Positions 10,767 to 19,100 of a stretch of 64,000 bases of DNA are shown piece by piece (the stretch's first letter is position 1; each line of letters begins with the position of its first letter). The translations under genes and the position numbers were made by a program. The stretch comes from CAKZLS01 sp963701445. Lineage in GTDB: Bacteria; Pseudomonadota; Alphaproteobacteria; Rhodospirillales; Defluviicoccaceae. The notes under the pieces were generated by a model. The model saw only the letters and a list, made by a program, of their open reading frames with translations. It was not told the DNA's origin and did no database searches. The stretch is taken from the NCBI GenBank assembly GCA_963701445.1, contig CAVPAM010000050.1, forward strand, positions 1 through 64,000, read 5' to 3'.

Positions 10767-12119
10767 TTACAGGACAAGCCGGCGAACGTCGCCGAGAATG
10801 AACGCGAGATAGGCGGCGAAGCGGGCCGCCAGCGCGCCGTCGATGACCCGGTGATCGTACGACAGCGACAACGGGAGCATCAGCCGCGGCACGAACGCGC
10901 CGTCCTGGTAGACCGGCTGCATCTTGGAGCGGGTGACGCCGAGGATGGCCACCTCGGGCGCGTTGACGATGGGTGTGAACCCGGTGCCGCCGATGCCGCC
11001 GAGGCTGGAAATGGTGAAACACCCGCCGGCCATGTCGTTGGGGCCGAGCTTGCGGGCGCGGGCCTTTTCGCTGATCTCGCCCATCTCGCGGGCGAGGTCG
11101 AAGATGCCCTTGCGGTCCACGTCGCGAATGACCGGAACCACCAGACCCTCGGGCGTGTCCACCGCCACGCCGATGTGGAAATACTTCTTGAGGATCAGGT
11201 TCTCGCGGGTCTCGTCCAGCGATGCGTTGAACACCGGGAACTCGCGGAGCGCCGCCACCGAAGCCTTCAACAGGAACGCCACCATGGTCAGGCGGAAGCC
11301 CTGTTTCTTGGCTTCTTCGTTCATCTCCTTGCGGAACGCCTCGAGGTCGGTGATGTCCGCGTCTTCCTGATGGGTGACGTGGGGAATGACCACCCAGTTG
11401 CGGTGCAGTCCGGCGCCGGAAAGTTTCTTGATCTTGCTGAGCGCCTGGACCTCGGTCTCGCCGAACGCAGAGAAGTCCAGCTTGGGCCAATCGGCCACCG
11501 CCAGCCCGCCGGCGGGAGCGGCACCCGCCGCCGCTTGTTGAGGCGGGCTTGCCAGCACGCCCTTGACGAATGCCTGCACGTCTTCCTTGAGAATGCGCCC
11601 CTTGGGCCCGGTTCCCTGGATCCGGCCCAGGTCGGCACCGAGTTCGCGCGCGAACTTGCGCACGGACGGGCTGGCGTGGGCCTTGGCGAACGCCCCCTCA
11701 TCGACGGGAGCGGCGGCCGCCGGAGCGGCCGGCGCGGGTGCGGGCGGAGGAGCGGATGGCGCCGGGGCGGCCGGTTCAGGCGCTTTCTCTTCTGCGGGCG
11801 CTTTCTCTTCTGCGGGCGCTTTCTCCGCGGCGGGCGCTTCTTCCGCGGCGGGTTCGGGAGCCGGGGCTTCGCCGCCGCCGGCCGCTTCCATCGTGCAGAC
11901 AAGGGATCCTTCGGAAACCTTTTCGCCGACCGCCACCTTGATCTCAACCACCTTTCCCGATCGCGGCGACGGCACTTCCATCGTGGCCTTGTCGCTCTCC
12001 AGCGTGATCAGCGGGTCGTTTTCCTCGACCTGATCGCCCGCGGAGACATTGACCTCGATGATTTCGACCTCCTTGAAGTCACCGATATCGGGCACCAGAA
12101 TGTCTTGAACGGCTCCCAT
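10767..12119 (-). CDS. aceF: Dihydrolipoamide acetyltransferase (E2 of pyruvate dehydrogenase)
   Basis: 450 residues. A single lipoyl domain (Lys in ESDKATMEVPS) is followed by a Glu/Ala/Pro linker with repeated EEKAPA units. Next is the peripheral subunit-binding domain (ASPSVRKFARELGADL), then the catalytic domain with DHRVIDGALAARF carrying the active-site His and Asp. It transfers the acetyl group from lipoamide to CoA and forms the core of the complex. One lipoyl domain is fewer than the three of E. coli AceF, but lpdA carries another of almost identical sequence. It starts 48 bases after aceE. Confidence 0.97.
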   Translation of the reverse strand: MGAVQDILVPDIGDFKEVEIIEVNVSAGDQVEENDPLITLESDKATMEVPSPRSGKVVEIKVAVGEKVSEGSLVCTMEAAGGGEAPAPEPAAEEAPAAEKAPAEEKAPAEEKAPEPAAPAPSAPPPAPAPAAPAAAAPVDEGAFAKAHASPSVRKFARELGADLGRIQGTGPKGRILKEDVQAFVKGVLASPPQQAAAGAAPAGGLAVADWPKLDFSAFGETEVQALSKIKKLSGAGLHRNWVVIPHVTHQEDADITDLEAFRKEMNEEAKKQGFRLTMVAFLLKASVAALREFPVFNASLDETRENLILKKYFHIGVAVDTPEGLVVPVIRDVDRKGIFDLAREMGEISEKARARKLGPNDMAGGCFTISSLGGIGGTGFTPIVNAPEVAILGVTRSKMQPVYQDGAFVPRLMLPLSLSYDHRVIDGALAARFAAYLAFILGDVRRLVL

Positions 12120-12167
12120 CGTGTTCGCCCCTTCTCGTTTTTCCGCGGATGGCGGTTACAGCGTTGT

Positions 12168-14840
12168 TCAGACCCGTACCGGGTTCGGCTTCTCCGGATC
12201 GATACCGTACTTCTTGATGGCTTCCGCCACCTTCGAGGCCGGCACCGTTCCCTCGTCGGCGAGCGCCTTGAGGGCGGCAACCACCACGTAATAGCGGTTC
12301 ACCTCGAAGAACTTGCGAAGCTGGGCGCGGGTATCGCTGCGCCCGAACCCGTCGGTGCCGAGAGTGACGTAGCGGGCCGGAACGAACGGCCGGATCTGCT
12401 CCGGAAACGCCCGCATGTAGTCGGTCGCCGCGATCACCGGACCGGTCCGCCCGGAGAGGCACTGGGTCACGTAACTCACCTTCGGATCGTCGGTGGGATG
12501 GAGCATGTTCCAGCGGTCCACGTCGATGCCGTTCCGGCTCAACTCGTTGAAGCTGGGGCAACTCCAGACATCGGCGGAGACACCGAAATCCTCCTCCAGC
12601 AACGCCGCGCCGGCGATGACCTCGCGCAGGATGGTGCCGCTGCCGAGCAACTGGACCCGCTGCTTTTTCTTCTTGCCGCCGCCGCCTTCCTGGAACAGGT
12701 ACATCCCCTTGAGAATGCCCTCCTCGACGCCGTCCGGCTTGTCGGGGTGGGTGTAATTCTCGTTCATGACGGTGATGTAGTAGTAGATGTTCTGCTGCTC
12801 GACATACATGCGCTTGAGGCCGTCGTGGAGAATGACCGCCAGTTCGTAGCTGAACGTGGGGTCGTAGGCGACGCAGTTGGGAATGGTCGCGGCCATCAGG
12901 TGGCTGTGGCCGTCCTGGTGCTGCAGTCCCTCGCCGGCCAGCGTCGTGCGTCCGGCGGTGCCGCCCAAGAGGAACCCCCGGGCCTGAATGTCCGCCGCCG
13001 CCCAGGCGAGATCGCCGACCCGCTGGAAGCCGAACATGGAATAGTAGATGTAGAACGGGATCATGCTGACCCCGTGATTGCTGTAGGACGTGCCCGCGGC
13101 GATCCACGAGGAGATGGCGCCGGCTTCGCTGATGCCTTCCTCGAGGATCTGGCCCTTGCGGTCCTCGCGATAGTAGAGGAGCTGATCGGCGTCCTCCGGG
13201 CGGTACAACTGCCCCTCCGAGGAATAGATGCCGAGCTGGCGGAACAGACCCTCCATTCCGAAGGTGCGGGCTTCGTCGGCGACGATGGGAACCACGTGCT
13301 TGCCCACCTTCTTGTCCCTCGACAGCGTCGTCAGCATCCTCACGAACGCCATCGTGGTCGAGATTTCGCGATCCCCGCTTCCCTTCAGCTGTGCGTCGAA
13401 CACGCTGATATCGGGAATTTCAAGCGGATCGGCGGTTCTCCGGCGGACCGGCAGGGAGCCGCCAAGGGCCTTGCGGCGCTCCAGGAGGTACTTGATTTCC
13501 GGGCTGTCATCCGCGGGCCGGTAGTAGGGCGCCTGACCGACCTTGTCGTCGGAAATGGGAATCTTGAACCGGTCGCGGAAGGCCCGGAGCGCCTCCTCGC
13601 CCATCTTTTTCTGCTGGTGGGTGATGTTCTGGCCCTCGCCGGCCTCGCCCATGCCATAGCCCTTGACGGTCATGGCCAGGATCAGCGTGGGTCCGCCCGT
13701 GTGCGTGTTGGCGGCGGCGTAGGCGGCGTAGACCTTCTGGGCGTCATGCCCGCCCCGGTGGAGCCGCCAGATATCGTAGTCGCTCATGTCGGCGACCATT
13801 TCCTTCAGCTCCGGATACTTGCCGAAGAAGTGCTCGCGGGTGTAGGCGCCGCCGTTGCGTTTAAACGCCTGATACTCGCCGTCGACGCACTCCTCCATGC
13901 GTTTGCGCAGGAACCCTTGGGTGTCGCGCATCAACAATGGATCCCAGTTCGATCCCCACAACACCTTGATCACGTTCCAGCCGGTGCCGCGGAAGTTGCG
14001 TTCCAGTTCCTGGACGACACTGCTGTTGCCGCGCACCGGACCGTCCAGCCGTTGCAGGTTGCAGTTGATCACGAACACCAGATTGTCGAGCTTTTCGCGG
14101 GTCGCCAGTGAAATGGCGCCCTGCGATTCCGGCTCGTCCATCTCGCCGTCGCCCATGAACGCCCAGACCTTGCGATTGGTCGCGTCGATGATGCCGCGTT
14201 CGTGCATGTATTTCATGAACCGCGCCTGATAGATGGCCTGCAGCGGTCCCAGGCCCATGGACACGGTGGGGAACTGCCAGAAGTCGGGCATCAGCCAGGG
14301 GTGCGGATAGGAGGACAGTCCGCCGCCATCCACTTCCTGGCGGAAGCTTTCCAGGTCGGCTTCGGTCAGGCGGCCCTCCATGAAGGCGCGGGAGTAGATC
14401 CCCGGCGCGGAGTGCCCCTGAATGAAGATCATGTCGCCGCCGTGGCTCTCGCTCGGGGCGTGCCAGAAATGGTTGAAGCCCACCTCGTAGAGGGTCAGGC
14501 TGGAGGCGAAACTGGCGATGTGACCGCCAAGCTCCGTGGTCTTGCGATTGGCGCGCACCACCATGGCCATGGCGTTCCAGCGCGTGATCGTGCGGATGCG
14601 CCATTCCAGTTCGTCCTGGCCGGGGCTTTGCTTTTCCTCGTGCGGCTGGATGGTGTTGACGTACGGGGTGTTGGCGTTGAACGGAAGCGCGACGCCGGTT
14701 TCACGGGCCTTCAGGGCCAGGCGCTCCATGAGATACTGGACGCGCTCCGGTCCCTCGTAACTCAGAACCGATTGCAGCGCCTCCAGCCACTCCTGGGTTT
14801 CGCCCGGATCAATGTCACCTTCTCGCGGAAAATCCAACAT
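12168..14840 (-). CDS. aceE: Pyruvate dehydrogenase E1 component, homodimeric AceE type
   Basis: 890 residues, the length of homodimeric E1. The thiamine diphosphate motif runs from GDGEMDEPESQGAIS to INCNLQRLDGPVRG. The N-terminus has the typical LEALQSVLSYEGPERVQYL. The ATG at 14840 is chosen because it follows a strong GAGGAGGC ribosome site by six bases and matches the family start. It decarboxylates pyruvate and acetylates the lipoyl group of AceF. Most alphaproteobacteria use the two-subunit PdhA/PdhB E1, so an AceE-AceF-lipoyl-Lpd operon is notable here. First gene of the operon. Confidence 0.97.
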   Translation of the reverse strand: MLDFPREGDIDPGETQEWLEALQSVLSYEGPERVQYLMERLALKARETGVALPFNANTPYVNTIQPHEEKQSPGQDELEWRIRTITRWNAMAMVVRANRKTTELGGHIASFASSLTLYEVGFNHFWHAPSESHGGDMIFIQGHSAPGIYSRAFMEGRLTEADLESFRQEVDGGGLSSYPHPWLMPDFWQFPTVSMGLGPLQAIYQARFMKYMHERGIIDATNRKVWAFMGDGEMDEPESQGAISLATREKLDNLVFVINCNLQRLDGPVRGNSSVVQELERNFRGTGWNVIKVLWGSNWDPLLMRDTQGFLRKRMEECVDGEYQAFKRNGGAYTREHFFGKYPELKEMVADMSDYDIWRLHRGGHDAQKVYAAYAAANTHTGGPTLILAMTVKGYGMGEAGEGQNITHQQKKMGEEALRAFRDRFKIPISDDKVGQAPYYRPADDSPEIKYLLERRKALGGSLPVRRRTADPLEIPDISVFDAQLKGSGDREISTTMAFVRMLTTLSRDKKVGKHVVPIVADEARTFGMEGLFRQLGIYSSEGQLYRPEDADQLLYYREDRKGQILEEGISEAGAISSWIAAGTSYSNHGVSMIPFYIYYSMFGFQRVGDLAWAAADIQARGFLLGGTAGRTTLAGEGLQHQDGHSHLMAATIPNCVAYDPTFSYELAVILHDGLKRMYVEQQNIYYYITVMNENYTHPDKPDGVEEGILKGMYLFQEGGGGKKKKQRVQLLGSGTILREVIAGAALLEEDFGVSADVWSCPSFNELSRNGIDVDRWNMLHPTDDPKVSYVTQCLSGRTGPVIAATDYMRAFPEQIRPFVPARYVTLGTDGFGRSDTRAQLRKFFEVNRYYVVVAALKALADEGTVPASKVAEAIKKYGIDPEKPNPVRV

Positions 14841-15187
14841 TTTACTGCCTCCTCGCCGACCCTGTGGGCACGCGGCTCCCGTTGTCAAAAGCGACACAAG
14901 AAGAAAACCGGGATGGACCTGAATGATCGCGTCCCGGGTTCACGTAATCGACAACGCATGGGCCTCATTGAAGTTCCATGTGGGGTGCTGTCGGTGACGT
15001 TCAAAGCGCGAACTTCTCACACCGGTCGATTTTGCGACCGAGGCGTCCGCTGCGCTGTCTCCCTGTCGTTCAAGCGCCGGGCGATCTATTCGCGCCCGGT
15101 TCGATTTCGGTAAACTAACAATCAGTTGCAACTGACGCAAATGGAACGTTCGCCGATCGCCATTATTGCAAAGACCCTGTTCCGGCG
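14841..15187. other. Upstream region of the pyruvate dehydrogenase operon
   Basis: About 350 bases with no supported gene. It must hold the aceE promoter on the minus strand. An AT-richer stretch at 15100-15175 (TAAACTAACAATCAGTTGCA) is the most promoter-like part, but no confident -35/-10 pair is seen. Confidence 0.4.
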
Positions 15188-15221
15188 GAAAAAAAGGCCC
15201 CGCGCAAACGGCGGGGCCTTG
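15188..15221 (-). terminator. Rho-independent terminator downstream of the glycine-zipper lipoprotein gene
   Basis: A perfect ten-base stem (AAGGCCCCGC at 15195-15204 with GCGGGGCCTT at 15212-15221) closes a seven-base loop. On the minus strand it is followed by a run of seven T. It lies 60 bases after the stop of the lipoprotein gene at 15283 and separates it from the aceE promoter region. Confidence 0.85.
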
Positions 15222-15282
15222 GTATCGCGGGGCGACAGGACCGGATCCAGGGCCCTCCGCCATCAAACCTTGCGATGAAACC

Positions 15283-15645
15283 CTAATACTGATTCTGTTG
15301 TTTCAACTTCTGGTTCTCGGCCTCCAACCGCCGCGCCCGCGCTTCCGCGCTCTCCCGCTTGGCCCGCTGATCGACGATGTAGCCGACGCCGCCGCCCACC
15401 GCAGCCCCCGCGCCAGCGCCGATGGCGGCGCCCGCGCCCGGGGCGCCGGCGAAAGCGCCGATGATGGCGCCCAGCGCGGCGCCGCCGGCCGCGCCGATCC
15501 CGGCTCCGCTCGCGGTTCGTTGCTCGGTCTCGTCCATGGTGCAGCCGCCGAGAACGACCACAATGGCGAGCAGCAAGGGGAAAATCAGGCGAAGATTTCC
15601 CAGGATGGGCAGGCCGCCCGTTTTCGCAATGGCATTGTTACTCAT
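15283..15645 (-). CDS. Glycine-zipper lipoprotein
   Basis: 120 residues. A hydrophobic signal ends in the lipobox VVLGGC (Cys near residue 35), so export and lipid anchoring are predicted. Two Gly/Ala-rich zipper segments follow (SGAGIGAAGGAALGAIIGAF and AAIGAGAGAAVGGGVGYIV), then a charged helix ending in Gln/Asn. The layout is that of YMGG-like or OmpA-associated glycine-zipper proteins. The start at 15645 gives the best signal peptide. It follows the Rap1a-like gene by 32 bases and ends at a clear terminator. Confidence 0.85.
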   Translation of the reverse strand: MSNNAIAKTGGLPILGNLRLIFPLLLAIVVVLGGCTMDETEQRTASGAGIGAAGGAALGAIIGAFAGAPGAGAAIGAGAGAAVGGGVGYIVDQRAKRESAEARARRLEAENQKLKQQNQY

Positions 15646-15677
15646 GGTTCGTTTTCCTTCCGCCCTTTGGACTAGCC

Positions 15678-16076
15678 CTATTTGTCGCACGGCCACTTAT
15701 TGGCAACCGCCCTGAACACCGCATCCATCGACGCTTCCCCTTGGTACTGGGGGTTCGCCTTGGCATACGCGACAAAGACATCGACGAGTTCCTTCCGCGT
15801 CGTCGTGTCCGGGGCGCAGGCGATCCGCGGAAAATCGTCCGCCTTCGCCAATGCGTCGTGGAGGTGCATGCCGCCCTCGAAATACCCGACGCAAAAGGCC
15901 TTGGCCACGGCGTGATCCGGGTGGTTCGGCGGAACCGTGCATACGTCATAGAGATCTTTCGCCGAATCCAACTGGTAGTCATCGAGATCGTAAATGTCGG
16001 GGCCGGCCGACTTGGCACCCGTTGCCGCAAATCCCACCGCCACCGCGAGCGACAGGGCCAACGCTGCTTTTCTCAT
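15678..16076 (-). CDS. Rap1a/Tai family secreted protein
   Basis: 132 residues. A signal peptide (MRKAALALSLAVAVGFAATG...) precedes a small domain with three Cys (VCTVPP, AFCVGY, IACAPD) and a C-terminal Cys. The GYFEGGMHLH segment and the YAKANPQ-Y-G-A motif match Rap1a/Tai proteins, some of which are immunity proteins to type VI effectors. No effector gene lies nearby, so a periplasmic housekeeping or orphan immunity role is equally possible. It starts with an AGGATC ribosome site and leads into the lipoprotein gene. Confidence 0.75.
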   Translation of the reverse strand: MRKAALALSLAVAVGFAATGAKSAGPDIYDLDDYQLDSAKDLYDVCTVPPNHPDHAVAKAFCVGYFEGGMHLHDALAKADDFPRIACAPDTTTRKELVDVFVAYAKANPQYQGEASMDAVFRAVANKWPCDK

Positions 16077-16230
16077 AGGATCAACCCTCTTAATGAACGA
16101 ATTCCGGCGAGCAAGCCGCCTCCGGTTCTCTCCACGCCCGGACCTTCGTTATAGGACGGCGGTCATGGGCGGACAAGCCCCCGGAAACGAATCGGGTATG
16201 GGTTCGCCGCGCGGGCCAGTCGCCAGGCCC

Positions 16231-16575
16231 CTACTCCGCCGCGGACGGCACCGGCTCTTCCGCCGGACCGCTCGGGGAAGCGGCGCGATCGGACGGCCAA
16301 TCGTCCTCGGGCATGGCGAGGTCGAGCGGCGTACCCGTGGCGTGGGCATACAGAACGAGATCGTTCAGCATTTCCGCTTCCTTGTCGGCATGACGCTGGT
16401 TCCGGCGAATCGCCACCAGTTTGGTGAGCGCCTGAACGTTGAAGCCGTCGTGCTTCGCCTCGGACTTGACCTCCTTGAGGTCCTCCCGAAGCGCGTCGAT
16501 CTCGTCGAGCAGGTGCGCGATTCGTTGCGCATACGCGGTCAGTTTCTCGCCGGCGGCGGTGTTGCGGCCTATCAT
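16231..16575 (-). CDS. gapR: GapR-family (DUF2312) DNA-binding protein
   Basis: 114 residues. The first 80 form the helical DUF2312 domain (LTAYAQRIAHLLDEIDALRE, then EVKSEAKHDGFNVQALTKLV). GapR proteins bind overtwisted, AT-rich DNA ahead of replication and transcription and occur almost only in alphaproteobacteria, so this gene is a good taxonomic marker. The C-terminal 30 residues (Pro/Ser/Glu-rich) are not part of the domain. The ATG at 16575 has a GAGGAG site upstream and matches the family start. Confidence 0.9.
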   Translation of the reverse strand: MIGRNTAAGEKLTAYAQRIAHLLDEIDALREDLKEVKSEAKHDGFNVQALTKLVAIRRNQRHADKEAEMLNDLVLYAHATGTPLDLAMPEDDWPSDRAASPSGPAEEPVPSAAE

Positions 16576-16789
16576 CTTCGGTTGCTCCTCGCAATTCGAT
16601 CTCGGGCGGCGTCTCGGGCGCTGCAAGCCTTCCCGACGGGTTGGTGTGAAGCTCTGCCAGAAAAACGCCCCCAGGCCAACGATTGAAACCTGGGAGTCTT
16701 GGGGATAGAGCTTACACGGGGGATGGAGCGTAACCCCGGCGGCCGGACTTCCGTCCGTTCATCGCTCCGAAGCGGCGGGAATAGCCTCC

Positions 16790-17727
16790 ATGACCACAGC
16801 CAGCCTCGCATTCGCCCCCGGCACCCTGCTTCGGTCGCTGCGAAGCGCCACCGGCCGCGCCCTCGCGACGGGCGCGCTCCGTTCGATCGAAACGGACCGG
16901 CATTTCATCGAACAGGGCGGCGTCCGGTTCCTCGTGCGCTCGGTTTCGAGCCTCGCGCGACGGGACCGGGCCCGAATCGGGGAAGCCGGAAAATCCGGCG
17001 ACGGCGCGCGCCGTCGCAATCCCTTCCTGCCCCACGACCCGGACCTGTTCGTCGCCGACATTTCCCCCACGCACCTGTGCCTGTTGAACAAGTTCAACGT
17101 GATGGACCATCACATGCTGATCGTCACCCGGGAGTTCGAGGATCAGCGCGCGCCCCTGACCGCCGCCGACTTCGCGGCCCTGTGGGCGTGCCTGACCGAA
17201 ATCGACGGGCTCGGCTTCTACAACGGCGGGACCGCCGCCGGGGCCAGCCAGCCCCACAAGCATCTTCAGATCGTGCCCCTCCCGCTGGCAAGCGAGGGCC
17301 CGGCGATCCCGCTGGAGCCGCTTCTCGACGCGGCAACGGCCGGGCCCGCGATCCAGGACCTGCCGAGCCTGCCGTTCGCGAACGCCTTCGTCCGGTTGGA
17401 ACCGTCCCTGCTTCACGACGCGTCGGCCGCGACCGTTTTAGAGCGGCGGTACCGGACCATGCTGGACCGCGTCGGCCCGGGCACCGCCGGCGGCGGCGAA
17501 GCCGCGTGGCCGCGTCCCTACAACCTGCTCGTCACCCGCCGATGGATGCTGCTGGTCCCGCGATCCCGCGAACATTTCGAGACGATCTCCATCAACGCGC
17601 TGGGTTTCGCCGGCTCCCTATTCGTCCGGGACAGCGAACAGGTGGAAACCATCAGACGCCACGGCCCGATGACCGCCCTCGCCGCCGTCGCCGTCCCCGG
17701 GATCGCCCGTCCGCCGTCGTGCCCTGA
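16790..17727 (+). CDS. ATP adenylyltransferase / Ap4A phosphorylase-like protein
   Basis: HIT-superfamily nucleotidyltransferase of the Ap4A phosphorylase type, which splits diadenosine tetraphosphate with phosphate to give ATP and ADP. Signatures are LCLLNKFNVMDHHMLIVTRE near residue 100, GGTAAGASQPHKHLQIVPLP near 150 (catalytic HKHxQ), and RPYNLLVTRRWMLLVPRS near 250. Homology ends at about 17700 (GPMTALAAVAVP). The frame then stays open to 18052 over unrelated sequence that overlaps the BrnA gene. A stop in the neighbouring frame at 17725-17727 suggests that a one-base indel hides the real end. Confidence 0.82.
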
Positions 17728-17776
17728 CAGGGTCCCAACGACCGGAAATCATCGCTTGGGAACCGTCCGTCCGCGT

Positions 17777-18010
17777 TCACGTGTTCGAAGACGCTTGCTC
17801 AAGGCGTTCCGCCAGCCAAACCTTGATAATCGACTGGCGGGTGACGCCGAGCCGGCTGGCCTCCTTATCCAGGGATTCGATCATCCACTCCGGAAAATCC
17901 ACGTTAACCCGTCTCTGCTTCTGGAGAGGACGACGGGCCTTGGAGAGATCCAGGGCACCGGTGATATTCTTTCCGTCATCGAAGTCGGCATCGAATTTCT
18001 TAGCCTTCAT
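17777..18010 (-). CDS. brnA: BrnA-type antitoxin
   Basis: 77 residues. A short acidic N-terminus (DADFDDGKNITGALDL) precedes a ribbon-helix-helix domain (RVNVDFPEWMIESLDKEASR, then LGVTRQSIIKVWLAERLE). BrnA neutralises BrnT and represses the operon. The start at 18010 overlaps the end of brnT by eleven bases, the normal toxin-first order of this family. Confidence 0.88.
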   Translation of the reverse strand: MKAKKFDADFDDGKNITGALDLSKARRPLQKQRRVNVDFPEWMIESLDKEASRLGVTRQSIIKVWLAERLEQASSNT

Positions 18011-18263
18011 AGAGAGCGACCTCCTCCGCGCGAGAACGACGAACGGAAATAATGCGGATGGTCCCACGACGATGCGTGATCACCGCCGACCAATGTTTTC
18101 CCTCGATCCGCCCGATAACCAGAAATCTCGGTTCATCGGACGTTTTCGCCGGGATTTCAAAAAGCTCCGGATCACTCCATGGATCTCGGGCTTGAACGAA
18201 GTCTATCCCGTGTTTCGCTGAATTGGACAGGCTCTTCCGTTCATCATATTCGAATGAGAACAT
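18000..18263 (-). CDS. brnT: BrnT-type ribonuclease toxin
   Basis: 87 residues with the BrnT fold. It begins FEYDERKSLSNSAKHGIDF, followed by PRFLVIGRIEGKHWSAVITH and IRIISVRRSRAEE, which carry the Arg/His residues expected of this RelE-like RNase. It would cleave mRNA under stress when BrnA is degraded. It precedes brnA on the minus strand. A short inverted repeat (GTAT-AAAAATC-ATAC) sits just upstream of the ATG and could be part of the autoregulatory operator. Confidence 0.9.
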   Translation of the reverse strand: MFSFEYDERKSLSNSAKHGIDFVQARDPWSDPELFEIPAKTSDEPRFLVIGRIEGKHWSAVITHRRGTIRIISVRRSRAEEVALYEG

Positions 18264-18800
18264 GGTATAAAAATCATACTATTTTTGGTGGGCGCGCAAA
18301 TCTTTACCTGCGACATCTCTCTCGGGCTTTGGGATGCCGGCCGGAAAAGGGGTTCCGGCAGGTTCCGCAGACATGTTACGGCATTGTGTGTTCCCAGGAC
18401 ATGTTGCGGATCGCGTAAACTTGGATGCCAATTAAGCAACATTTCCCCGGAACTCGCGACCTCCGCGCGTGAGCGGGCGGGGCGTCGAGGTCAGGGCTCC
18501 GAGGGGGTCTACCCCTAAACAACTTCGCGAACCCGGCGTTTCATGATGCCGTATGACAGTTCGGCGAGGGGGCGGTCACAATGGCATTCATAAAGGGCGC
18601 TTTTCCGTGCCGTCCTTGGATGGACATTTGTCATTCATTCCGGGGACATACTGGTGGATGGCCTAAGCGGATACGCAAAAAGCGGCTATGAGGCCTGTTC
18701 GCGATGGGATTTCAATATTACAATAAAGTAACGGTTGGACGGGCCGGCATTATTTTTTTGCCAAATTCGCTTAATCCCCTGGGATTCGGGAAGAAGCTCA
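18264..18800. other. Intergenic region with a dispersed repeat
   Basis: About 540 bases between brnT and the ABM gene. It contains copy A of the 64-bp dispersed repeat and probably the promoter of the downstream sensory operon. No gene, RNA or clear -35/-10 pair can be supported. Confidence 0.45.
18390..18453. repeat. Dispersed 64-bp element, copy A (MITE-like)
   Basis: Its ends are GTTCCCAGGACATGTTGC and, on the other strand, GTTCCGGGGAAATGTTGC, so it has terminal inverted repeats of about 18 bases. Internally it shares GGATG-CAATT-AA with copy C, which has the same length in the opposite orientation. Confidence 0.6.
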
Positions 18801-19100
18801 GTGTTCATTGCAAGCAGTCGTTTTATCGTGGCCAACGCGATGGCGGGTGCTGTCCGCGACGCCTTCAAAAATCGCCCCCACGCGGTCGACGCCGCGTCTG
18901 GCTTTCTGCGGATGGAGGTGACGTCACCGCGAGACGATCCGAACGAGTTCTGTCTTACGACCTACTGGTCGGATGAGACGAGTTTTCGGTCCTGGTACAA
19001 GGGCCATGCGTTTCGTGACTCCCACCGGTTCATCCCCCGCGGCCTTAAGGTCGTTCGCGGGAGTACTCGACTGCGCTTTTTCGACCTCATATCCGATTGA
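18801..19100 (+). CDS. Antibiotic biosynthesis monooxygenase (ABM) fold protein
   Basis: 99 residues, starting at GTG 18801 after a GGGAAGAAG ribosome site. The ferredoxin-like ABM layout is visible: FIASSRFIVANAM, a central helix with Phe and Arg, FLRMEV, CLTTYWSDETSFRSWYKGHAF, and a C-terminal strand. HmoA-like members of the fold degrade haem; others are small oxygenases or ligand-binding proteins, so the activity is unknown. Its stop codon directly abuts the start of the B12-binding protein, which makes it the first gene of a three-gene operon. Confidence 0.78.
   Translation: MFIASSRFIVANAMAGAVRDAFKNRPHAVDAASGFLRMEVTSPRDDPNEFCLTTYWSDETSFRSWYKGHAFRDSHRFIPRGLKVVRGSTRLRFFDLISD

Noticed and set aside
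8598..14111. An 1837-codon open frame on the plus strand
   Set aside because: It lies antisense to aceE, aceF and lpdA, which are all clearly coding. Long antisense frames are expected from GC-rich codon use, and its product is rich in His, Gly, Arg and Asp without any domain.
15678..16076. Rap1a-like protein as part of a type VI secretion module
   Set aside because: No secretion, Vgr/Hcp or effector gene lies nearby; only the single family member is present.
17728..18052. C-terminal extension of the Ap4A phosphorylase-like protein
   Set aside because: Homology stops near 17700, and the extension runs antisense through the BrnA gene; a one-base indel is the simpler explanation.
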